36,423 nucleotides of DNA from Gemmatimonadaceae bacterium (GTDB lineage: Bacteria > Gemmatimonadota > Gemmatimonadetes > Gemmatimonadales > Gemmatimonadaceae): NCBI GenBank assembly GCA_036273715.1, contig DASUHB010000054.1:1-36423 (forward strand), read 5' to 3'. Positions 6,849-15,346 of this stretch are shown one piece after another (position 1 is the stretch's first letter; each line of letters opens with the position of its first letter). The notes beneath the pieces are model-generated. The model saw only the letters and a program-made list of their open reading frames with translations. It was not told where the DNA came from and made no database searches. The position numbers were made by a program, and so were the translations under genes.

Positions 6849-8855
6849 ATGGCCGCTGAACCAGCCCGCTCCGGTGCACACGCGCCGGCTGATGCGGGCG
6901 CGGGAAGCGCTTCTCCAACGACAACCGGATCGTTCAGCGGGACGTTCTTGGCCCGTCCTGATCGCGAACGGATCGAAGAGCGCCCGCGAGGGCGGAAGCT
7001 TGCGATCCTGTCGCTGACAGCGCTCGGCGTCGTCTTCGGCGACATCGGGACCAGTCCGCTGTACGCGATCAAGGAGTGTTTCAGTCCGTCGAGCGGGATA
7101 GCGCCGACGGCGCCCAACGTGTACGGCGCACTGTCACTCGTCGTGTGGGCGCTCACGCTCGTAGTGAGCGTGAAGTATTTGTCGTTCATCATGCGGGCGG
7201 ATAACCGAGGCGAGGGCGGCATCCTCGCGCTGCTCGCGCTCATCCAGCGCGGGCTGCGCGGACGCGTGGGCATCGTGCCGGTCGCGGTCCTCATCACGCT
7301 CGGGTTGTTCGGCGCAGCGCTGTTGTACGGCGACGGCGTCATCACGCCGGCGATCACGGTGCTCGGCGCGATCGAAGGGTTGCGGGTGGCCACGCCCGTG
7401 TTCGGCAAGATGGTCGTACCGCTCAGCGTGCTGGTGCTGTTCGTGTTGTTCCTGTTCCAGCGCCATGGGACCGACCGCATCGGCAAGGTGTTCGGCCCGG
7501 TGATGCTGTTGTGGTTCGCCAGCATCGCCGCGTTAGGCGTGGCCGAGATCATGAAAGAGCCGGCGATTCTGCTGGCGGTCGACCCGATGTACGCGATCCG
7601 GTTCTTCGCCGAGAACGGGTGGCAGGGGTTCTTCCTGTTGGGCGCGGTGGTCCTCGTGCTCACGGGCGCCGAGGCGCTGTACGCCGACATGGGGCATTTC
7701 GGTCGGCGTCCCATTCGCGCCGCGTGGTTCGTGCTCGTGTTCCCGGCCCTTCTGCTCAACTACTTTGGCCAGGGCGCATTGCTGTTGCGCGATGCGAGCG
7801 CGGCGACCAACCCGTTCTTCCGGCTCGTTCCCCAGCCGCTGCTCTACCCCATGGTCCTGCTCGCGACGGCGGCGGCAGTGATCGCGTCGCAGGCGCTCAT
7901 TTCGGGCGCCTTCTCGCTCACGCAGCAAGCCATGCAGCTGGGGTATTCGCCGCGCGTGACGATCACGCACACATCGAAGCACGAGGCCGGCCAGATCTAC
8001 ATCTCCGAAGTGAACAAGGCCCTGATGGTCGGCTGTATCGGCCTGGTGCTCGGCTTCCGGTCATCGAGCGCGCTGGCGGCGGCGTACGGCATCGCGGTCA
8101 CCGGCACAATGGCGATCACCACGCTGCTCTTCTTCTTCATCTCACATGATGAGTGGAAGTGGTCGTTGCCGCGGGCGGGCGCCTTTCTGGCTGTGTTTCT
8201 CGTCATCGACGTCGCCTTCCTCGTCGCGAACGCGGTGAAGGTGGAGCACGGCGGCTGGTTCCCGTTAGTCGTCGCGGTGGTGTTGTACATCATGATGTCC
8301 ACGTGGAAGCGTGGACGCACGCTGCTCCAGGACTTGCTGCGCAGCGCGAGTCTGCCGATCGACCTCTTCCTGGAGGACGTGCGCCGCCGCAAACCGCCGC
8401 GCGTTCCGGGCACCGCGGTATTCATGACCTCGGATACGAGCGGCGCACCGGTGGTGCTGCTGCACCATCTCAAGCACAACAAGGTGCTGCACGAGCAGGT
8501 GGTTCTGCTGTCGGTGCTGACGGCGGACGTCCCCGAAGTGCCGGCGGCCGAGCGCTTGCGGCTCGATCCGTTAGGCGAAGGATTCTACCGGGCGATCGCG
8601 CACTTCGGTTTCATGCAGACGCCCAGCGTGCGCGAGATTCTCTCGCGGTGCGAAGCGTTGGGGCTGCGTGCGCGGCAGGCGGAGACGTCCTTCTATCTCG
8701 GCCGCGAAGAGCTGATCCCGACCGGCAACACGCCGATGGCGCGGTGGCGCAAGAAGCTCTTCGTGTTCATGGGGCGCAACGCGCGCGCCGCCACGCAATT
8801 CTTCGGGCTTCCGCCTAACAGAGTCGTCGAGCTGGGCGCCCAGATCGAGTTCTGA
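6849..8855 (+). CDS. kup: Kup-family potassium uptake protein
   Basis: This 668-residue inner-membrane protein is a proton-coupled potassium transporter of the KUP/HAK/KT family. The family signature GVVFGDIGTSPLYAIKE starts the first helix near residue 60. It is followed by about 12 hydrophobic helices with the family motifs NRGEGGILAL, LYGDGVITPAITVL and GAEALYADMGHFG. The cytoplasmic C-terminal domain ends in the typical TSFYLGREELIP...FFGLPPNRVVELG. Length matches the family (about 620-690). The first 45 residues are poorly conserved Ala/Pro/Ser-rich sequence. The ATG at 6849 (MAAEPARS) is the most likely start; no strong ribosome site is visible and an upstream in-frame GTG is possible. 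The stop overlaps the next gene's ATG (TGATG). No c-di-AMP (ydaO) riboswitch was recognised upstream. Confidence 0.96.
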   Translation: MAAEPARSGAHAPADAGAGSASPTTTGSFSGTFLARPDRERIEERPRGRKLAILSLTALGVVFGDIGTSPLYAIKECFSPSSGIAPTAPNVYGALSLVVWALTLVVSVKYLSFIMRADNRGEGGILALLALIQRGLRGRVGIVPVAVLITLGLFGAALLYGDGVITPAITVLGAIEGLRVATPVFGKMVVPLSVLVLFVLFLFQRHGTDRIGKVFGPVMLLWFASIAALGVAEIMKEPAILLAVDPMYAIRFFAENGWQGFFLLGAVVLVLTGAEALYADMGHFGRRPIRAAWFVLVFPALLLNYFGQGALLLRDASAATNPFFRLVPQPLLYPMVLLATAAAVIASQALISGAFSLTQQAMQLGYSPRVTITHTSKHEAGQIYISEVNKALMVGCIGLVLGFRSSSALAAAYGIAVTGTMAITTLLFFFISHDEWKWSLPRAGAFLAVFLVIDVAFLVANAVKVEHGGWFPLVVAVVLYIMMSTWKRGRTLLQDLLRSASLPIDLFLEDVRRRKPPRVPGTAVFMTSDTSGAPVVLLHHLKHNKVLHEQVVLLSVLTADVPEVPAAERLRLDPLGEGFYRAIAHFGFMQTPSVREILSRCEALGLRARQAETSFYLGREELIPTGNTPMARWRKKLFVFMGRNARAATQFFGLPPNRVVELGAQIEF

Positions 8856-9640
8856 TGCGCCGCGCGCACCTCGTGGCGGCAGCCGTCGCGCTCGTCGCGG
8901 CGCGCTCGCCGGCGCAGGAGGCCGCCGATCCGCACGACGCCCAACCCGAGCGACCCACGGTCGCGACGCACGCGTACACCGTCTGGCCGGGCTGGATCGA
9001 GCTCGAGGCGGGCGTCGAGCTGGACCGCTTCGATGCCGGCGTGCACGCGTTGAGCACTCCGGTGTCGCTCAAGATCGGCGTCGCACCGCGTCTGCAGCTC
9101 GAGCTCAGCGACGCCTGGGTGCGCAACACGAGCATCGGCCCGGCGCGGGAGGCGGGCGGCGATGTGACCGTGTCGCTCAAATGGCGCATCGCCGACAGCC
9201 TCCCGGTGCTCGGCTCGTTTGCGGTGCTCCCCGCGCTCGAGTTACCAACGGGCAGCGTGCGCGACGGCACCGGCACCGGTTCCAGCGACGCGAAAATCAC
9301 GCTGATCTCGAGCCACCAATTGGGACCGGTGGAGCTCGACATCAATGCGGGGTATACGCGGCGCGCGAGCACCGCGCACGCATCGCGGGACGCCACGCTG
9401 TGGACGGTGTCGGCGGGCACGCCGGTTCGCGGCGTGCTCGGCTGGACGGCGGAAGTGTACGGATTGCCCGGCACCGGCGGACCGCATGGCTCGGCGCCGA
9501 TCGTGGCCCTGCTCACGGGTCCGGTCTTTACCGTTAGGCGTTGGGCCGAAGTCGATACCGGCGTGATCCTGCCGCTGGACGGGCCGCAGCCGCACGCGCT
9601 CTACGCCGGCGGCACGTGGAACATCGGGCGCCTCTGGTGA
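8855..9640 (+). CDS. Probable outer-membrane beta-barrel protein (Phenol_MetA_deg/transporter-like)
   Basis: The 261-residue protein has a short signal peptide (cleavage near ARSPAQ, residue 20) and then many alternating beta-strand segments. These include ELEAGVELDRFD, VSLKIGVAPRLQLELSD, VTVSLKWRIAD, ALELPTGSVRDGTGTGSSDAKITL and AEVDTGVILPL. This pattern fits the barrel family often called putative MetA-pathway of phenol degradation, but that name says little about function. Its start overlaps the kup stop by one base (TGATG), so it is coupled to the potassium transporter; a joint role is possible but unproven. A hairpin overlaps its stop codon, and the next gene is convergent. Confidence 0.75.
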   Translation: MRRAHLVAAAVALVAARSPAQEAADPHDAQPERPTVATHAYTVWPGWIELEAGVELDRFDAGVHALSTPVSLKIGVAPRLQLELSDAWVRNTSIGPAREAGGDVTVSLKWRIADSLPVLGSFAVLPALELPTGSVRDGTGTGSSDAKITLISSHQLGPVELDINAGYTRRASTAHASRDATLWTVSAGTPVRGVLGWTAEVYGLPGTGGPHGSAPIVALLTGPVFTVRRWAEVDTGVILPLDGPQPHALYAGGTWNIGRLW

Positions 9641-9647
9641 GGCGCCC
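9626..9647. terminator. Hairpin across the stop codon, between convergent genes
   Basis: A perfect 9-bp GC-rich stem (9626-9634 with 9639-9647) closes a 4-base loop and includes the TGA stop of the barrel gene. It lies 10 bases from the stop of the convergent PDZ gene. There is no T-run, so intrinsic termination would be weak, but it may serve both directions. Confidence 0.5.
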
Positions 9648-9656
9648 GGGCGCTCG

Positions 9657-11024
9657 TCAGTGCGCCTTCACGTGCAGCGTCAGCCGCGACCCTTTGCGCA
9701 ACACGATGAACGTGTTGTCCTCATCGCTGTCGATCGAGATGGATGCATGGTCGCCGTCGCGCACCGACTTGCCGTTGTGCGACACGATCACGTCGCCGGC
9801 CTGCAGCGGGTGCCAATCTTCGGTCGCATCGAGGACCAGGAGCCCGTCTTCGCTGCCTTTGCCGAAATAGCTGCTCAGCTCGGGGCTCACCACGGACATG
9901 CGCAGCCCGCCAATCATGACCGAGCTGCCCGGACCGCCGCTCAGCCAGCCGTTGCTCCCCATGGCGCCGGCATCGTCCCACGCGCTGGCTGCGAGGCGAG
10001 CCCGTACGGCCGCGAGGCGCGACTGCACGTTCGCCAGGTCTTCCTGGCGCAGCGCGAGGGCGCGAGCGTCCACGGCTGCGCGCTTGGCGTCCTCGATCTC
10101 GATCTGCATGGGGCGCATCGATTCTTCCAGGCCGCGCAACTGCACCATGGGCGCCGCGGGCGCGATCCAGGTGGCGCCATCGAAGGAACCGATCCGCAGG
10201 CGGCGTCCATCCCTGTCCTTGTACACGTCGGCGGCGCGGGCCGTGGTCACCTTCACCGTTTTCGTGGCGCCGTTCGCGTACACCTGCATCGTGACCTCGT
10301 CGCCGGCCTTCTTTGACTGCAGCTCGCGTGAGAAGCGGCGCTGCTTCGCGCCTAACAACTCGCCGCCCACCGCTTCATCGGCGGGCACGCGCAGGTCGAC
10401 GCCGTCGATCGACGCGATGCGGTTCCCTTCCTCGATGCCCGCCTTGTCGGCCGGCCCGTCGTTCTCGACCTGCGTCACCAGAAGGCCTAACGTGTCGCGC
10501 GTGCTGCCGCCGCCATCGAGGCTCATGCCAACCACGGCGCGGTCGTCGTAGTCTTCGGACGACATGCGCACGGGACGCACGGTGACGTCCTCGAGTGCGG
10601 CCGTCTTCACCTTCACGGTCTTGTAGGCGCCATCGGCGTACACCTGCAGCGTGACGTCGTCGCCCGCCTTCACCTTCCCCAGTTCGCGCGCGAGGCGGCG
10701 CGTCATGATGCCGTCCATGTCGGGCTCGCCGGCATCGCCGGGAGCGAGCTTCAGGTTCTCGCCGTTGATCGACGCGATGCGATAGCCCTCGAGCAAGCCC
10801 GCCTTGTCGGCGGGACTGTCAGGCGTGACGTTCTCGATCAACAACCCGAGCGTGTCCCGCTTGCCCGAGGCGCCGGTGGTAATGCCTAACGCGGCGCGGT
10901 CATCGTTGTCGTTGCTCGACAGCCGGACCACCGTCATCGCCTTCGAGGGCTGGTCCTGAGCCGCAATCGGGACAGCGCTGCCCAGCACCACGACGGCGCC
11001 GAGTACGAGATGTGTTGGTCGCAT
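9657..11024 (-). CDS. Secreted protein with tandem PDZ domains
   Basis: The 455-residue protein has a signal peptide (MRPTHLVLGAVVVLGSAVPIAAQ). Two related PDZ repeats follow, about 40-145 and 150-265. Both contain DDRA, RDTLGLL, PADKAG, RIASI(N/D)G, KAGD(D/E)VT and KTVKV. A helical, Arg/Ala-rich segment follows at about 300-350 (EESMRPMQIEIEDAKRA...ALRQEDLANVQSRLAAVRARL). A third PDZ-like domain ends the chain at about 365-455 (GGLRMSVVSPELSSYFG, LQAGDVIVSHNGKSV). No protease domain is present, so this is a periplasmic binding or scaffold protein of unknown partner. The start at 11024 is supported by a GGAG about 10 bases upstream. It is divergent from the ferritin-like gene. Confidence 0.85.
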   Translation of the reverse strand: MRPTHLVLGAVVVLGSAVPIAAQDQPSKAMTVVRLSSNDNDDRAALGITTGASGKRDTLGLLIENVTPDSPADKAGLLEGYRIASINGENLKLAPGDAGEPDMDGIMTRRLARELGKVKAGDDVTLQVYADGAYKTVKVKTAALEDVTVRPVRMSSEDYDDRAVVGMSLDGGGSTRDTLGLLVTQVENDGPADKAGIEEGNRIASIDGVDLRVPADEAVGGELLGAKQRRFSRELQSKKAGDEVTMQVYANGATKTVKVTTARAADVYKDRDGRRLRIGSFDGATWIAPAAPMVQLRGLEESMRPMQIEIEDAKRAAVDARALALRQEDLANVQSRLAAVRARLAASAWDDAGAMGSNGWLSGGPGSSVMIGGLRMSVVSPELSSYFGKGSEDGLLVLDATEDWHPLQAGDVIVSHNGKSVRDGDHASISIDSDEDNTFIVLRKGSRLTLHVKAH

Positions 11025-11143
11025 ACTGAAAACGCTCCTGGGCCGGGTAGAAGTAGGACCTGCACCGGATGAGTCACCGGGGCCCCGAGGACGGTTGCCC
11101 TCCTGCATTCCCTTGGACACCGGCCACTGCGATATTTCGCCCC

Positions 11144-12310
11144 ATGTCTACCGCAGTTGGCCGGACGCCGCCGCCCGCACCGTCGACCGCGCCGCAAGGC
11201 AAGGATCTGGACGCCTTCGAGCATCACTGGCAGGATGAAGCGGACGCGGCGTTTCTGTACCGCGCCCTGGCCGATGCCGAGCGCGACGCGCCGAAACAGG
11301 ACCTCTATCGGCGGTTGGCCGAGGTCGAGGACCGGCACGTCACCATCTGGGCCGATCTGTTGCGACGCGCTGGCCGCGCGCCAAAGCCGTTCGTCCCGTC
11401 CGCCCGCGCGCGACTGCTCGCGATCCTTGGACGCACATTCGGTCCGCGCTTTCTGCTGCCGATGCTGCTCGCGGAAGAAGGTCGCGAAGTTCGCGGCTAC
11501 CTGTCCATGCACCGCTCGCTTCCATCGGGCGGCGCCGGCAAGGGCGAAGCGCTCCTATTAGCCCGCGAATCGGCCGAGCACGCGAGCACCTTGGGCGAGA
11601 TGGCGGGTCGGGCCGGTGAGCCGTGGCACCGTGCCGAATCGGGCGGCTTTCTCAGAAACGTGGTCTACGGCTTCAACGACGGGCTCACCGCGAACTTCGG
11701 GCTCGTCGCGGGAATGATCGGCGCGACCGCAAGACAGGCGCACGAGACTGTAGTGCTCGCCGGTATCGCCGGACTCATTGCCGATGCGCTGTCGATGGGC
11801 GCGAGCGGCTATCTCGCGGCGAAGAGCGAACAGGAAGTGTACGAGCACGAGATCGCCATGGAGCGCACCGAAGTCGAGCTGATGCCCGAAATCGAGCGCG
11901 ATGAGCTGGCGCTCATGTACGAAGCCAAGGGCATGGAGCGGACGGCGGCGCAGGAGCTCGCGACATCCGTGATGAGCGATCCGAAGCGGATGCTCGAGGA
12001 GCAGGTTCAGGAAGAGCTCAAGATCGGAGAGCAAGCTGCGTCACCATTGCGCGAAGGCTGGGTGACCGGGCTCGCGACGGCGGTCGGGGCGTTCATTCCG
12101 GTGTTCCCGTTTCTCGTCATGCGGGGACTCGATGCGATGATCGCGTCGTTCGTCATCGCGATGCTGTCGCATTTTCTGGTTGGCGCGGCGCGGTCGGTGT
12201 TCACGGGGCGCAGTGTGTTGCGATCCGGCCTGGACATGTTCGTGGTCGGACTGGGTGTTGCGGTGACCGGATTCTATGTGGGCGAATGGGTGGCACGCAC
12301 GATGCACTGA
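11144..12310 (+). CDS. MbfA-type membrane ferritin: ferritin-like domain fused to VIT1/CCC1 transporter
   Basis: The 388-residue protein joins two parts. Residues about 20-155 form a ferritin-like four-helix domain with likely di-iron ligands Glu32, Glu62 and His65 (EVEDRH), Glu111/112 and the ESAEH segment at 142-146. Residues about 165-388 form a VIT1/CCC1 domain: GFLRNVVYGFNDGLTANFGLVAGMIGA, then DALSMGASGYLAAKSE, and three further helices at the end. Proteins of this design (MbfA in rhizobia and Agrobacterium) export iron from the cell and protect against iron and peroxide stress. I chose the ATG at 11144; an in-frame ATG at 11069 would add a 25-residue Pro-rich leader overlapping the promoter region of the divergent gene. 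No Irr or Fur box was recognised. Confidence 0.9.
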   Translation: MSTAVGRTPPPAPSTAPQGKDLDAFEHHWQDEADAAFLYRALADAERDAPKQDLYRRLAEVEDRHVTIWADLLRRAGRAPKPFVPSARARLLAILGRTFGPRFLLPMLLAEEGREVRGYLSMHRSLPSGGAGKGEALLLARESAEHASTLGEMAGRAGEPWHRAESGGFLRNVVYGFNDGLTANFGLVAGMIGATARQAHETVVLAGIAGLIADALSMGASGYLAAKSEQEVYEHEIAMERTEVELMPEIERDELALMYEAKGMERTAAQELATSVMSDPKRMLEEQVQEELKIGEQAASPLREGWVTGLATAVGAFIPVFPFLVMRGLDAMIASFVIAMLSHFLVGAARSVFTGRSVLRSGLDMFVVGLGVAVTGFYVGEWVARTMH

Positions 12311-12362
12311 GCTCGAGCCCGCAACCAGCCGCGCATCCGCAGCATCACGAGTCATTCTGGTC

Positions 12363-12391
12363 TTTCAGTCGATGGACGTGCGCTTCATATT
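12363..12391 (+). promoter_or_regulatory. Candidate promoter of the Ser/Thr kinase gene
   Basis: TTTCAG and CATATT are separated by 17 bases and end 30 bases before the GTG start. The boxes are only partial matches, but this is the most AT-rich part of the 111-base gap. Confidence 0.25.
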
Positions 12392-12421
12392 GGCGCGTCC
12401 TCCACATGTTCCATCGCGTCC

Positions 12422-15310
12422 GTGGATTCATCACAGGCCCAACTGCAACAGGCCCTCGGTGACGCGTTCGTCATAGAGCGAGAGCTCGGTGGCGGAGGCA
12501 TGAGCCGGGTCTTTCTCGCCACGGAGCAGCGGTTGAAGCGCCGCGTGGTGGTGAAGCTGCTGCCGCCCGAGCAGGCGAGCGCGGTGAGCGCGGCGCGATT
12601 CAAGCAAGAAATCGAGATGGCAGCGCATCTCCGGCACCCGCACATATTGCCGGTGCTGACGGCGGGCGCGCGCGACGATCTGCTGTATTACGTGATGCCG
12701 TACGCGGAGAGCGAGTCGCTGCGCCACCGATTGACGCACGAGCGGCCGCTGCCGGTGGCGGAGGCGGTGCGGATTCTCCACGAGATCGCGGACGCGCTCG
12801 AGTACGCCAACAATCGCGGCGTCGTGCATCGCGATGTGAAGCCGGAGAACATTCTGCTCGAGGGCGACCACGCGGCGCTCACGGATTTCGGGGTGGCGCG
12901 GGCGATCGTGACGGCGCAGGGCGCAGCGCGCCTAACCGGGACCGGCCTCGGCGTGGGGACGCCGGGTTACATGGCGCCCGAACAGGCGTCGGGTGAGACG
13001 CACATCGACGCACGGGCCGACATTTATGCGCTGGCGGTGGTCGGCTACGAGATGCTGGCGGGCGTGCCGCCGTTCAGCGGTCCCAACGCGCAGTCCGTCC
13101 TGGCGGCGCATCTTCGCGACGCGCCGCCGGACCTGCACCAGGTGCGTCCCGAGGTGCCGGTCGGACTCGCGCGCGCGATCACGAAGGCGATGGCCAAGGA
13201 TCCGGCGGACCGGTTCGCGACGGCCGGCGAGTTCCGGGACGCAGTGGTGGCCGGGGCCGGTCCGCTGCCCCGCCGGCCGCGCGCGCTCACGCCGGTGGTG
13301 CTGGGCATCGCGGCGGGCGTGATCGTTGCGTTAGGCAGCGCGATCACGTGGTACTGGCGCACGCATCACCTGGCGCGCGTCGATCCCGACGTGATCGCGG
13401 TGGCGCCGTTCGACGTCCTGGACGACGGGCTGTCGCTCTGGCACGAGGGCTTGGTCGACGTGCTGTCGCGCAACCTCGATGGGGCGGGCCCGCTGAGCAG
13501 CGTCGCGCCGACGACCGTGATCCGGCACTGGTCCGGGCGGGCGGATCGCCGTTCCGCGGTAGCGTTAGGCCGAAAGACCGGCGCCGGACTGGCGGTCTAC
13601 GGATCGATTTCACGATCGGGCACGGATTCGGTGCACGTGAGCGCCACGCTCGTCAACGTGTCGACGGGCCGGTCGATCGGCGACGTGGACGCCGAAGACG
13701 CCCAGTCCCACATCGACCGCCTGTGCGACTCGCTCAGCGTACGGCTGCTGCGAAACCTGAGCCGCGTGCGGCGGATCGCGGTATCGTTAGGCGGATCGAT
13801 GGGCTCGTCGTCGCTCACCGCGATCAAGGCCTACCTGCAAGGCGAGCAGTGGTACCGCGCGTCCAACTGGGATTCGGCCGCCGCGGCGTACGACCGGGCC
13901 ATCGCGGCCGACTCCAACTTCGCGCTCGCCTGGCTGCGAGCCAGTTTCGTGCATGGATGGAAGGACGGCGCCAATGACGAACAATCCGTAGCCGACCGGG
14001 CGCGCGCCGGGCGACTCAATCACGGATTGTCGCCCCGCGACAGCCTCATCGTCGCGTTCGTGGGCGTGACCGGAGACGGCGGAACCGGCGCAACGCTGGC
14101 GGCGTTGGACAACGCGCTGATCCGGCGCTACCCGAACGATCCCGAGGTCTGGTACCTCACCGGCGAGCTGCGTGAGCACCTGGGACACGTGCCCGGGCAC
14201 TACTTCACGAGCCAGGAAATCATCGACGCCTTCGATCGCGCGATCGCCGGCGACTCGCAGCTCGCGCCCGCGTACATCCATCCCATCGAGGAGTCGTTAG
14301 CACTCGACGACTCCGGCCGCGCCTTACGCTACGCGCAGGCGTATCTGGCAGTGGATTCGATCGGAACCGAGGCCAACGTCGTTCGCATGGTTCGGGCGCT
14401 CGTCGCGCCGGGCGTGGCGGCGGCAGCGCGCGACAGTGCACTGCGGGCTGCATCGCCCGCTGAGCTGCTCCAAGCGCACTTTCTCCTCGACAAGTGGCCC
14501 GACCTCGCCGAGCGGGACATTCAAGCGCTCACACGCCTGAGCGCGCCGGGACGCGATCCCCCTGGTTTGTCGTACGACTCTGCCACGGTGGAGCGCGTGC
14601 TCGCGTTGCGGCTGGCGATGCGCGGACACGTGCGTCGCGCGCTGGCGGAAGGCGATGAGGGACGGCGGCCGGTATTCGCCTTCAGCGCGGCGCTCGCGGG
14701 GCTCATTCCGAGCGACACGGCCGCTGCCGAAGCGACGGCGCTGTTGTCGCACCCGTCGCCCCAGCTCGTGTACGCGATTCCGTGGTGGGGCGCCACCCAC
14801 GACTCGGGCAGTCTGCGCCGGGCCGCGGCGGCGCTCGAGACGATCGCGCGCGTCCGCGTCCCGCCGTCCGACGCCGCCCTGCTCTCGTTAGGCGAACGCG
14901 AAGTGCCCGCCTATCTGGCCCTGGCGCGGCGCGATTCGGCCGCGGCGCTCGCACTCCTGGCCGCGATCCCGGATTCGCTGTGTGATGCCGTCGAGTGCGC
15001 GCCGGCGCGCGTCGCCCAGGCCCAACTCCTCGCGGACAGCGGACGCCGCGCCGAGGCGCTCCGCCTGCTGCCCACGCGCACCATCACGTTCGGCTCGCCG
15101 CTCAGCGTGCCGACGGAATTGCTCCGGGCGCACCTGCTGGAGCGGTTAGGCAAACGCGCCGAGGCGCTCGACGCCTATACGTGGGTCACCAAGGTGTGGC
15201 GATCGCCGGACTCGGTGCTCGTCCCCGTGGTCACCGAGGCGCGCGATGGCATCCGGCGCCTCACCACCGAGATCGGCACGGGCCGCTCGCTGCTCGACAC
15301 CACCAAGTAA
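12422..15310 (+). CDS. Membrane Ser/Thr protein kinase with TolB-like and repeat domains
   Basis: This 962-residue receptor-like kinase of the Hanks (PknB) type is read from a GTG. The cytoplasmic kinase domain (about 15-275) has the glycine loop ELGGGGMSRVFLA (21-33), Lys45 in VVVK, the catalytic loop HRDVKPEN (136-143), DFG (155-157) and GTPGYMAPEQ (179-188), so it should be active. One membrane helix lies at about 289-312. The outer part begins with a TolB-like N-terminal fold (VIAVAPFDVLDDG...AVYGSIS), followed by helical TPR-like repeats up to the end. Such kinase-TolB-TPR proteins are abundant in Gemmatimonadota and Acidobacteriota; their signals are largely unknown. The ribosome site is weak. 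The gene carries six copies of the GTTAGGC heptamer. Confidence 0.93.
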   Translation: MDSSQAQLQQALGDAFVIERELGGGGMSRVFLATEQRLKRRVVVKLLPPEQASAVSAARFKQEIEMAAHLRHPHILPVLTAGARDDLLYYVMPYAESESLRHRLTHERPLPVAEAVRILHEIADALEYANNRGVVHRDVKPENILLEGDHAALTDFGVARAIVTAQGAARLTGTGLGVGTPGYMAPEQASGETHIDARADIYALAVVGYEMLAGVPPFSGPNAQSVLAAHLRDAPPDLHQVRPEVPVGLARAITKAMAKDPADRFATAGEFRDAVVAGAGPLPRRPRALTPVVLGIAAGVIVALGSAITWYWRTHHLARVDPDVIAVAPFDVLDDGLSLWHEGLVDVLSRNLDGAGPLSSVAPTTVIRHWSGRADRRSAVALGRKTGAGLAVYGSISRSGTDSVHVSATLVNVSTGRSIGDVDAEDAQSHIDRLCDSLSVRLLRNLSRVRRIAVSLGGSMGSSSLTAIKAYLQGEQWYRASNWDSAAAAYDRAIAADSNFALAWLRASFVHGWKDGANDEQSVADRARAGRLNHGLSPRDSLIVAFVGVTGDGGTGATLAALDNALIRRYPNDPEVWYLTGELREHLGHVPGHYFTSQEIIDAFDRAIAGDSQLAPAYIHPIEESLALDDSGRALRYAQAYLAVDSIGTEANVVRMVRALVAPGVAAAARDSALRAASPAELLQAHFLLDKWPDLAERDIQALTRLSAPGRDPPGLSYDSATVERVLALRLAMRGHVRRALAEGDEGRRPVFAFSAALAGLIPSDTAAAEATALLSHPSPQLVYAIPWWGATHDSGSLRRAAAALETIARVRVPPSDAALLSLGEREVPAYLALARRDSAAALALLAAIPDSLCDAVECAPARVAQAQLLADSGRRAEALRLLPTRTITFGSPLSVPTELLRAHLLERLGKRAEALDAYTWVTKVWRSPDSVLVPVVTEARDGIRRLTTEIGTGRSLLDTTK

Positions 15311-15317
15311 GCCCGCG

Positions 15318-15345
15318 GCCGGCGTTCCGTTAGGCGCTGGCCGGC
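15318..15345. terminator. Weak hairpin between convergent kinase and leuS genes
   Basis: GCCGGC at 15318-15323 can pair with GCCGGC at 15340-15345 around a 16-base loop that contains one GTTAGGC heptamer. The stem is short and has no T-run; termination in either direction is only a guess. Confidence 0.2.
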
Positions 15346-15346
15346 G

